From assembly GCA_903920405.1 (NCBI GenBank), contig CAIXMC010000013.1, forward strand, positions 1 through 5,376: DNA of 5,376 nucleotides, written 5' to 3'. Every line of letters begins with the position of its first letter. Within the stretch, counting starts at the first letter, position 1. A program made the translations under genes and the position numbers. Source of the DNA: an uncultured beta proteobacterium. GTDB taxonomy: Bacteria; Pseudomonadota; Gammaproteobacteria; Burkholderiales; Burkholderiaceae_C. Below are positions 1 through 5,376 of the stretch, in pieces. The notes beneath the pieces are model-generated. The model was not told where the DNA came from and ran no database searches. It saw only the letters and a list, made by a program, of their open reading frames with translations.

Positions 1-1
1 C

Positions 2-1006
2 ACACTGGCGCAGGTCAAGGCGCATCCGCAAGTGACAGGCGCTGCACCTTTTATAGCTACTCAGGCTTTGCTGGCGCGCGGTGAAGACATGAAAGGCACC
101 ATGGTTCGTGGCATTGACCCCGCGCTTGAACCAGAAGTCACTGATCTGGCGGTGTCACTGCAAGGGGCAGCTTTGAACCGGTTGGTAGCGGGCAGTTTTG
201 GCGTGGTCCTCGGGGGTGAACTCGCACGCAGTCTGGGGGTGCAAACGGGAGACAAGGTCACGTTGATCGCCCCAGGCGGGCAGATGACACCCGCAGGCAT
301 CGTGCCACGTCTAAAGCAAATGACGGTGGTGGGCAGTTTTGATTCTGGGCATTATGAATATGACTCTGGCCTGGTGCTGATGCACATTGAAGACGCTGCG
401 CGAATTTTCAGGCTCGAAGGCCCTAGCGGCGTGCGTGTGCGACTGAAAGACCTGCACCAGGCGCGCATCGTGGCGGCAGAACTGGCTGCCACGCTGACAG
501 ACCCCGTATTGGTTCAGGATTGGACACATCAAAACCGCACCTGGTTTGCCGCAGTGCAGCTTGAAAAACGAATGATGTTCATCATTTTGACGCTGATCGT
601 AGCGGTGGCGGCCTTTAACCTGGTCAGCACACTGGTGATGACCGTGACGGACAAGCGTGCCGATATTGCCATTTTGCGAACGCTAGGCGCCAGCCCGTCT
701 GGCATCATGGGCATATTTGTGGTGCAAGGTGCGATGGTGGGGGTGATGGGCACTGTGTGTGGTTTGGCGCTGGGTTTGGGTGTGGCCTTTAACATTGATG
801 TGATCGTTCCTGCACTGGAGCATTTGCTGGGGGCAAGTTTTCTGCCTCGTGACGTGTATTTGATCAGTCAAATGCCCAGCAACCCCCAGCAGGGCGATAT
901 TGTTCCCATCGCCCTCATCTCTCTTCTTTTGGCCTTTGCAGCGACGCTGTACCCCAGTTGGCGCGCCAGCCGCGTCAACCCCGCTGAGGCTCTGCGGTAT
1001 GAATAA
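2..1006 (+). CDS. lolC: LolC/LolE-family lipoprotein-releasing permease, C-terminal part (5' end outside window)
   Basis: Inner-membrane permease of the Lol ABC transporter, which lifts outer-membrane-destined lipoproteins out of the inner membrane for hand-over to LolA. The reading frame is open to the left edge, so the N-terminus and first membrane helix are missing. About 334 residues are visible. The first ~180 are periplasmic-domain sequence. Three hydrophobic segments follow, at about nt 572-649, 698-793 and 899-958, which is the FtsX/MacB-type arrangement. Between the first two lies [15 protein letters not shown] (nt 650-694), the cytoplasmic coupling region expected to touch the ATPase. 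The protein ends [18 protein letters not shown], a typical LolC/E-family ending. The 8-base overlap with lolD supports the assignment and translational coupling. The fragment cannot separate LolC, LolE or a single LolF-type permease; the symbol is a family-level choice. Confidence 0.93.
   Translation, partial: TLAQVKAHPQVTGAAPFIATQALLARGEDMKGTMVRGIDPALEPEVTDLAVSLQGAALNRLVAGSFGVVLGGELARSLGVQTGDKVTLIAPGGQMTPAGIVPRLKQMTVVGSFDSGHYEYDSGLVLMHIEDAARIFRLEGPSGVRVRLKDLHQARIVAAELAATLTDPVLVQDWTHQNRTWFAAVQLEKRMMFIILTLIVAVAAFNLVSTLVMTVTDKRADIAILRTLGASPSGIMGIFVVQGAMVGVMGTVCGLALGLGVAFNIDVIVPALEHLLGASFLPRDVYLISQMPSNPQQGDIVPIALISLLLAFAATLYPSWRASRVNPAEALRYE
986..989 (+). promoter_or_regulatory. Shine-Dalgarno-like GAGG for lolD
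   Basis: GAGG lies 9 bases before the ATG at 999, inside the end of the upstream permease gene. It supports ATG 999 as the lolD start over the longer in-frame extension reaching back to about 900, which would be buried in the permease coding sequence. Together with the 8-base stop/start overlap it suggests coupled translation. Confidence 0.55.
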
Positions 1007-1694
1007 CCCCCTAGGCATTCCAGTCATCAGTACACAGGGTTTGACCAAGCGCTTTACCGAAGGTCGGCTTGATGTCTCTGTGTTGCAAGGGATTGATTTA
1101 GAGGTGTATGCAGGCCAAACGCTGGCCATTGTGGGCGCTTCTGGCTCAGGTAAAAGTACCTTGCTGCACTTGCTCGGTGGCCTTGACATTCCCACCAGCG
1201 GCACAGTCAAACTGCTAGGGCAGGACCTCGCGCACATCAGCGAGGCCAAACAGGGGCATTTGCGTAACCAACATCTGGGTTTTGTCTATCAGTTTCATCA
1301 TTTGTTGCCTGAATTTTCTGCACAAGACAACGTCGCCATGCCCCTGTGGATACGTCGGCAAGCCAACGCCTTGTCGGCACAAGCCGCCATAGCCATGCTC
1401 ACAAAAGTGGGTTTGCAAGACCGATTGCACCATCGCCCATCTGAATTGTCGGGTGGAGAGCGCCAACGTGTGGCCATTGCGCGTGCCCTGGTCACCCAAC
1501 CCGCCTGCGTGCTGGCAGATGAGCCAACAGGCAATCTGGATCACAACACAGCCCACAGTGTTTTTGACCTGATGTTGGAACTCGCACGCACACACAACAC
1601 AGCCTTTGTAGTGGTCACACACGACGAAGCATTAGCCGCACGGTGCGAGCGCCGTTTGCAGTTGGTGCAGGGCTGCTTAGGATATGGTCAATAA
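999..1694 (+). CDS. lolD: Lipoprotein-releasing system ATP-binding protein LolD
   Basis: ATPase subunit that powers lipoprotein release by the LolC/E-type permease on the cytoplasmic face of the inner membrane. From ATG 999 it has 231 residues, close to the usual LolD size. Visible ABC motifs: Walker [10 protein letters not shown] (46-54), Q-loop Gln98 in [12 protein letters not shown], signature LSGGERQ (150-156), Walker B with catalytic Glu (CVLADE, 170-175), D-loop NLD (179-181) and H-loop His208 in VVVTHD. The FHHLLPEF stretch after the Q-loop is characteristic of LolD and separates it from MacB- or FtsE-type ATPases. The start overlaps the permease stop by 8 bases. The last codons and tandem stop TAATAA (1692-1697) lie inside the palindromic repeat that begins at 1679, so the tail LGYGQ is repeat-encoded. 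All catalytic motifs are upstream of this and intact. Confidence 0.96.
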   Translation: MNNPLGIPVISTQGLTKRFTEGRLDVSVLQGIDLEVYAGQTLAIVGASGSGKSTLLHLLGGLDIPTSGTVKLLGQDLAHISEAKQGHLRNQHLGFVYQFHHLLPEFSAQDNVAMPLWIRRQANALSAQAAIAMLTKVGLQDRLHHRPSELSGGERQRVAIARALVTQPACVLADEPTGNLDHNTAHSVFDLMLELARTHNTAFVVVTHDEALAARCERRLQLVQGCLGYGQ

Positions 1695-1840
1695 TAAGTT
1701 GTGCATTTGGCTCGTCAGATTTGGGCGCACTGCGTCGTTACAAATCGCTTATGTGGCTGTGCCACACCGCACGATTTGCGCCTGGCATTGCATCTTTAAC
1801 TCTGACGGCCAAATGCACAACTTATTGTTGACCATATCCT
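1679..1840. repeat. Long palindromic intergenic repeat (40-41 bp arms), MITE/REP-like
   Basis: The left arm (1679-1719) and right arm (1801-1840) are reverse complements apart from one substitution (T1692 opposite G1827) and one extra base near 1712 in the left arm. In a plus-strand transcript the substitution becomes a U-G wobble, so the helix is interrupted only by a single-base bulge. The 81-base interior is itself partly palindromic (see the core hairpin). The element covers the end of lolD and nearly all of the lolD-tatD gap, and stops 25 bases before the tatD ATG. It has no coding capacity of its own and no clear target-site duplication. There is no T-run after the right arm, so it is not a classical intrinsic terminator. 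Part of it recurs inverted at 4389-4460. It could be a non-autonomous mobile repeat or an mRNA-processing or stabilising structure; which one is inference. Confidence 0.88.
1741..1778. other. Nested core hairpin inside the palindromic repeat
   Basis: CAAATCG (1741-1747) pairs with CGATTTG (1772-1778). Inside it TGTGGC (1752-1757) pairs with GCCACA (1761-1766) around a three-base loop, with short unpaired segments between the two helices. The inner TGTGGC/GCCACA hairpin is also present in the second copy at 4390-4404, where the loop differs but the stem does not. The outer pairing is not kept there. Confidence 0.7.
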
Positions 1841-1865
1841 TATCCGAATCTTGACGGCTACCACC

Positions 1866-2714
1866 ATGACCTTTTGGATCGACACCCATTGTCATCTGGA
1901 TGCACAAGACTTTTGGCCTCCAGCCCATACCAGGCAAGCGTTGGTAGCTACTGAAAATATAGTGTATTGTGTGATTCCTGCCATCCACGTGGCCAACTTT
2001 GACGCTGTTCGCAACCTGGCACATTCTCAAAATCACAGTTATGCACTGGGCATTCATCCGCTGTCTGTGGCGCATGCCCATGACGATGATGTGGCTATCC
2101 TTGATGCCACGCTCAACCAGTACCAGGATGATGTGCGACTGGTTGCCGTGGGTGAAATTGGACTGGATTTTTTTGATGCCGCCATCAATACAGGCATTTT
2201 GCGCGAGCGTCAGGAATTTTTTTTCCATGAACAGCTCAAACTGGCACGCCGATACCACTTGCCGGTACTGTTGCATACGCGAAAGTCGGTCGATCATGTT
2301 CTGCAAGGCCTGCGCCGTGAGGCTCCTGCATTGGGCTGGCGCGGCATTGCCCATGCGTTCAACGGCAGTTGGCAGCAGGCAACAGCCTTTCTGAATGTGG
2401 GTCTCAAACTGGGTTTTGGCGGTGCATTGACCTACCCCAGAGCATTGCATTTGCGACAGTTGGCGACTGCCTTACCGCTAAGTGCCATGGTGTTGGAAAC
2501 GGACGCGCCTGACGTTCCACCCCAATGGCTCTACAAAACCGCAGCACAGCGCGAAGCAGGAGAGCCACAAGGCATCAACTCCCCCGCCGAACTGCCACGT
2601 ATCGGGATGGAACTGGCCGCCCTGCGCGCTATAAGCACAGACGATTTGGCAAAGGCCATCACACACAATGCCTTGAAGGCATTGCCTAAATTGGTCGATA
2701 TTTATCAATTATAA
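1866..2714 (+). CDS. TatD-family metal-dependent hydrolase (YjjV-like)
   Basis: Cytoplasmic TIM-barrel metallohydrolase; members of the TatD family act as Mg-dependent deoxyribonucleases, but the substrate of the YjjV subtype is less certain. From ATG 1866 it has 282 residues. Expected metal ligands are all visible: His8 and His10 in IDTHCHLD, Glu97 in AVGEIGLD, His137 in LLHTRKS, His163 in AHAFNGS, and Asp213 in LETDAPD. GGALTYPRA followed by LPLSAMVLETDAPDVP resembles E. coli YjjV more than TatD or YcfH. A TTG at 1851 is in frame and would add five residues; ATG 1866 is preferred because it puts the conserved IDTHCH motif at the usual distance from the N-terminus. No clear Shine-Dalgarno sequence precedes either start. 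The palindromic repeat ends 25 bases upstream, so it would form part of the leader if the gene is read through from lolD. Confidence 0.92.
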   Translation: MTFWIDTHCHLDAQDFWPPAHTRQALVATENIVYCVIPAIHVANFDAVRNLAHSQNHSYALGIHPLSVAHAHDDDVAILDATLNQYQDDVRLVAVGEIGLDFFDAAINTGILRERQEFFFHEQLKLARRYHLPVLLHTRKSVDHVLQGLRREAPALGWRGIAHAFNGSWQQATAFLNVGLKLGFGGALTYPRALHLRQLATALPLSAMVLETDAPDVPPQWLYKTAAQREAGEPQGINSPAELPRIGMELAALRAISTDDLAKAITHNALKALPKLVDIYQL

Positions 2715-2873
2715 ATCAACATATTACATGAAAAGCATTGAATCTTGACGCAACCGATAAACAGCTTTGCGGCACAATAACACCATATGCCACCCATCCG
2801 GCACATGCCAACCCTACTGACACCCATCCATCGTCTGGCAAAGCTCGCCAACTAAAGCACTCCCTTGATCCCT
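2715..2873 (+). other. tatD-like gene to sbcB gap, no convincing signal
   Basis: A 159-base gap between two co-directional genes. It begins AT-rich. A TTGACG at 2745-2750 resembles a -35 box, but the best -10-like hexamer (CACAAT, 2773-2778) is about 22 bases away, too far for a standard sigma-70 promoter. No terminator-like stem with a T-run and no copy of the palindromic repeat is visible. sbcB may have its own weak promoter here or be read through from upstream. Confidence 0.4.
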
Positions 2874-4307
2874 ATGCATACTTTCCTTTGGCACGATTAC
2901 GAAACTTTTGGTGCAAACACGCGCCGTGCGCGGCCGGCGCAGTTTGCCGCTGTTCGCACGGATGCTGAGTTGAACCAGATAGGCGATCCCATGGTGCTGT
3001 ATTGCCAGCCTGCCAATGACTTTTTGCCAGAGCCACAGGCCTGCTTGCTCACGGGTATCACTCCGCAAGAATGCCTGGAAAAGGGTATCCCTGAATATGA
3101 GTTTGCAGCAAAAATTGAACAAGCACTGGCCTGGCCTGGCACTGTGGGGGTGGGTTACAACACCATTCGCTTTGACGATGAAATGACCCGTTTCATGTTT
3201 TGGCGCAATTTGATAGACCCTTACGCTCGCGAATGGCAAAACGAGTGCGGCCGTTGGGATTTGCTGGATGTGGTGCGCACCGCCTACGCCTTGCGGCCTG
3301 ACGGTATCCGTTGGCCTGTGACTGAACAGGGAAAACCCAGCTTCAAGCTGACTGACTTGAGCACTGCCAATGCTTTGGTGCATGAGTCAGCCCACGATGC
3401 CCTGAGTGACGTGTACGCGACGATGGCGCTGGCCAAACTGATTAAAACGACTCAACCCAAACTGTTTGACTTTTGTTTTGGCTTACACAAAAAAAACCGC
3501 GTGATGACTGAACTGGGATTGCCAACCACGCAGTCCAACGCCCAGCCTTTTTGGCATATTTCTGGCATGTTTGCTCCTGAGCGCGGTTGTCTGGCGCTCA
3601 TGTGGCCGCTGGCCATGCACCCGGGCAATAAAAATGAACTGCTGGCCTGGGACCTGGCACACCATCCGCGTGAACTGGGCAGTTTGAATGCCGATCAAAT
3701 TCGTCTGCGCCTATTCACCAAAACTGCTGATTTGCCGGAGGGCGTGAGCCGGTTGCCCGTGAAATCTGTTCACCTGAACAAGTCGCCCATGGTGATGCGA
3801 AATTTGAAAGTGTTAACGGATTCAATGGCACAACGCTGGGGCATTGACCTGCCAGCGCAGTTACAACACGCAGCATATGCGCGCGATCTGCCAGACATGA
3901 GCGCCATTTGGGAACAGGTTTACCAACGCGAGGCCACTTGGGTGGATGTGGATGAAGATTTGTACAGCGGTTTTATAGGCAACGCTGACCGTCGCCTTTT
4001 GTGTACCCTGCGCCAAAGTACCCCTGCCCAATTGGCAAAGGCGCGCCCCAAGTTTGAAGATACCCGCTTGCCTGAGCTGCTATGGCGCTACCGAGCACGC
4101 AATTTTCCTGATAGTTTGTCCGATCAGGAAAAGCAGCTTTGGCAGGCGCACCGCGCAAAAATTCTGTTGGATGGAGAAGGTGGGAAATGCACTGTGTCGG
4201 CATTTTTTGAAGAACTGGATCAATTGGAGTCGTCAGTTGATGAGCGAGGCCAAGGCATTTTGAGTGCGCTGTATGACTACGCCGAGGCCATTGTTCCAAT
4301 GCCTTAA
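2874..4307 (+). CDS. sbcB: Exodeoxyribonuclease I
   Basis: Processive 3'-to-5' exonuclease on single-stranded DNA, acting in the cytoplasm in recombination and mismatch repair. It aligns by eye along its whole length with E. coli SbcB (477 residues here from ATG 2874, against about 475). DEDDh active-site residues are in place: Asp8 and Glu10 (HDYETFG), Asp101 (RFDDEMT), His174 and Asp179 (AHDALSDVYAT). Other family landmarks are RPAQFAAVRTD, LLTGITPQE, RWDLLDVVRTAYALRP, the SH3-like middle region (about 195-347, with HISGMFAPERG and PVKSVHLNKSP), and the helical C-terminal region containing GFIGNADRR and RYRARNFPDSL. An in-frame TTG at 2865 would add three residues. ATG 2874 is preferred by codon, though neither start has a strong ribosome site (only AAAG at 2855-2858). 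No truncation or missing catalytic residue is seen. It converges on the chemotaxis gene downstream. Confidence 0.97.
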   Translation: MHTFLWHDYETFGANTRRARPAQFAAVRTDAELNQIGDPMVLYCQPANDFLPEPQACLLTGITPQECLEKGIPEYEFAAKIEQALAWPGTVGVGYNTIRFDDEMTRFMFWRNLIDPYAREWQNECGRWDLLDVVRTAYALRPDGIRWPVTEQGKPSFKLTDLSTANALVHESAHDALSDVYATMALAKLIKTTQPKLFDFCFGLHKKNRVMTELGLPTTQSNAQPFWHISGMFAPERGCLALMWPLAMHPGNKNELLAWDLAHHPRELGSLNADQIRLRLFTKTADLPEGVSRLPVKSVHLNKSPMVMRNLKVLTDSMAQRWGIDLPAQLQHAAYARDLPDMSAIWEQVYQREATWVDVDEDLYSGFIGNADRRLLCTLRQSTPAQLAKARPKFEDTRLPELLWRYRARNFPDSLSDQEKQLWQAHRAKILLDGEGGKCTVSAFFEELDQLESSVDERGQGILSALYDYAEAIVPMP

Positions 4308-4388
4308 ATGGGCGAATGAATTAGCCCACCCTGTCTGGATTGCCGAAAATTTGATTTTTAATTTTGTGGCCATTCAATTTGTCTTGAA

Positions 4389-4460
4389 GTGTGGCCCAGC
4401 CACATAAGCGATTTGTAACAACGCAGTGCGCCAAAATCTAACTTCTGACCAATATCCTTA
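4389..4460 (-). repeat. Partial inverted copy of the palindromic repeat
   Basis: The plus strand at 4389-4439 is the reverse complement of 1717-1767 with 48 of 51 positions identical; differences are at 4396, 4420 and 4433. Beyond this, 4446-4460 (TGACCAATATCCTTA) matches the terminal arm sequence of the full copy with one inserted base. About 20 bases of the arm between these two blocks are missing or diverged. The other half of the palindrome is absent, so this copy cannot form the long hairpin. It keeps the inner hairpin TGTGGC (4390-4395) / GCCACA (4399-4404). It lies between the converging ends of sbcB and the chemotaxis gene, ending 4 bases before the latter's stop codon. No T-run follows the hairpin on either strand, so a terminator role is not supported by sequence. 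Confidence 0.85.
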
Positions 4461-4464
4461 AAAT

Positions 4465-5376
4465 TTAAAACAGTTCGATGTTGGGGCGGATGTTGCTGCT
4501 GACCGTTGTGCCACCGGTGACTTGCTGGTGTGTGTCCACCTGGCTTTGCATGACGTAGCGTTCTAATTGGATGTCGAGCTTTTGTTTCAGGTTGGTCAAC
4601 CGGGTGGATTCCCAGCGTCCGTTTTCAAGCTGGGTGGCGACATCGCTCAGATGCTCGTTGAGTTCAGCCAAAGCTTCTTCCACCAGATCCACCCGTTGCC
4701 GTAGCACGTCATGGAGTTGCACGTGGCCCAAAGCATCGGACAAAGAAATCAGGATATCGTCATGGCCCGCCTTGATTTCACTGAATACTTTGAGCATATG
4801 GGCAGTGGCCGCCTTAAACCGAACCTGCATCTCCTTGATTTGCACCATGACATTGTTGATGCTGTTGGCAGATGCTTCATGAGCTTCCATATTCGTGGCT
4901 TCGCGTAGCTCGGCATCGATTCCTTGCGTCGCTGCAGCGATGCGTGCGGCAATGTCAACCGCCAACCCGGCCGTGTGCTTTGACAGCTTTCTGATTTCAG
5001 CGGCCACCACGGCAAAGCCGCGGCCTGTGTCGCCTGCCCGTGCCGCCTCAATGGCCGCGTTGATGGCGAGCATATTGGTTTGCCTGGCTACATCCGAGAT
5101 ATCCGACACCAAAACGCTCATATCCTTGACCTCATGCAAGCGTTTCATGCGGCCAAGGTTGGCATCATGCTCCAAGCCTTTGTTATACACAAACATTTCC
5201 AGAATCGTTCCAACCTGCTGGTCGAACATCAGTTTTTCATTCATAACGGAAGCCAGCTCGTCACCATTGGCATCGGTTTCGTGAATTCGCCCCAACTGTG
5301 CATCGGCGAGCCGCTGGGTTTTGTCGATCAATTCGATCAATGCGACAAAACCGGCCTCGGCATCTTGCATGGCACC
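4465..5376 (-). CDS. Methyl-accepting chemotaxis-type signalling protein, C-terminal part (N-terminus outside window)
   Basis: The frame is open to the right edge (303 residues visible), so the ATG at 5370 is probably internal. The region around nt 4990-5100 encodes the MCP signalling-hairpin tip: [20 protein letters not shown], then [21 protein letters not shown]. This is the part that binds CheA and CheW in chemoreceptor arrays. No transmembrane segment is in the visible part; whether the full protein is a membrane receptor or soluble cannot be told. After the tip the sequence is long and mostly helical. It includes [26 protein letters not shown] (about nt 4649-4725), which resembles the QFQD-type helix of some MCP-like and CheZ-like proteins, then a polar linker and the C-terminal end NIELF. 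There is no NWETF-type CheR-tethering pentapeptide. Family assignment is secure; ligand and pathway are unknown. Confidence 0.9.
   Translation of the reverse strand, partial: GAMQDAEAGFVALIELIDKTQRLADAQLGRIHETDANGDELASVMNEKLMFDQQVGTILEMFVYNKGLEHDANLGRMKRLHEVKDMSVLVSDISDVARQTNMLAINAAIEAARAGDTGRGFAVVAAEIRKLSKHTAGLAVDIAARIAAATQGIDAELREATNMEAHEASANSINNVMVQIKEMQVRFKAATAHMLKVFSEIKAGHDDILISLSDALGHVQLHDVLRQRVDLVEEALAELNEHLSDVATQLENGRWESTRLTNLKQKLDIQLERYVMQSQVDTHQQVTGGTTVSSNIRPNIELF

Noticed and set aside
900..998. Upstream extension of the lolD frame to 900
   Set aside because: It lies wholly inside the permease coding sequence in another frame, and LolD homology begins after ATG 999, which has a GAGG 9 bases upstream.
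683..1249. Antisense open frame of about 188 codons across the permease/lolD junction
   Set aside because: It runs opposite two genes with strong family motifs, has no recognisable domain, and looks like a by-product of codon bias.
1643..1831. Small plus-strand frame (62 codons) across the palindromic repeat
   Set aside because: It is out of frame with lolD and its sequence is explained by the inverted repeat; no ribosome site or protein-like composition.
1679..1840. Insertion sequence or CRISPR repeat explanation for the palindrome
   Set aside because: There is no transposase frame or clear target duplication, and no regular series of short repeats with spacers; a non-autonomous repeat fits better.
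1749..2450. Antisense open frame of about 233 codons over the TatD-family gene
   Set aside because: The plus strand carries every metal-ligand motif of the family; the antisense product has no recognisable motif.
1846..2750. Shared 11-mer GAATCTTGACG at 1846-1856 and 2740-2750, each upstream of a gene
   Set aside because: A few exact 11-mer pairs are expected by chance in a window this long, and the flanks do not match.
2745..2778. sigma-70 promoter TTGACG ... CACAAT upstream of sbcB
   Set aside because: The spacer is about 22 bases, outside the normal 16-18 range, and no better -10 box is found at the right distance.
2814..3383. Antisense open frame of about 189 codons over the start of sbcB
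   Set aside because: Shadow of exonuclease I, whose active-site motifs are on the plus strand.
4309..4328. Possible sbcB terminator, stem TGGGC/GCCCA with a 10-base loop
   Set aside because: The stem is only 5 bp with a long loop and no T-run follows directly; the T-rich stretch starts more than 20 bases later.
4346..4365. AAAATT/AATTTT inverted repeat in the convergent gap
   Set aside because: Six A-T pairs in an AT-rich stretch are expected by chance and would be unstable as a terminator stem.

Overview
The window looks like an ordinary chromosomal stretch of a betaproteobacterium, probably Burkholderiales and perhaps Comamonadaceae-like. That placement rests on the style of the proteins (LolC/D, a YjjV-type TatD, exonuclease I and a betaproteobacterial-looking chemotaxis signalling protein). 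It is an inference from sequence feel, not from a search. Coding density is high and no phage, plasmid or transposase gene is visible.

Layout from left to right: (1) the 3' part of a LolC/LolE-family lipoprotein-release permease, cut by the left edge; (2) lolD, its ATPase, overlapping the permease gene by 8 bases; (3) a long, nearly perfect palindromic repeat at 1679-1840, which contains the lolD stop codon and fills the gap before the next gene; (4) a TatD-family metal-dependent hydrolase of the YjjV subtype; (5) a 159-base gap without a convincing promoter; (6) sbcB (exonuclease I), complete; (7) a 157-base convergent gap holding a partial, inverted copy of the repeat at 4389-4460; (8) on the minus strand, the C-terminal part of a chemotaxis signalling (MCP-like) protein, cut by the right edge.

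How they work together: the LolC-type permease and LolD are partners in one inner-membrane ABC machine that extracts lipoproteins and passes them to the periplasmic carrier. TatD-like hydrolase and exonuclease I are both cytoplasmic hydrolases tied to nucleic-acid turnover and lie in the same direction, but nothing here proves a joint role. The chemotaxis gene is a separate convergent unit.

The most notable non-genic signal is the repeat family. The full copy can fold end to end into one giant hairpin with 40-41-base arms and a nested core hairpin. A 51-base stretch of it recurs with 48 matches, in inverted orientation, about 2.7 kb away in another intergenic gap. This suggests a small non-autonomous (MITE- or REP-like) intergenic repeat of this lineage. 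I could not test its distribution or its novelty.
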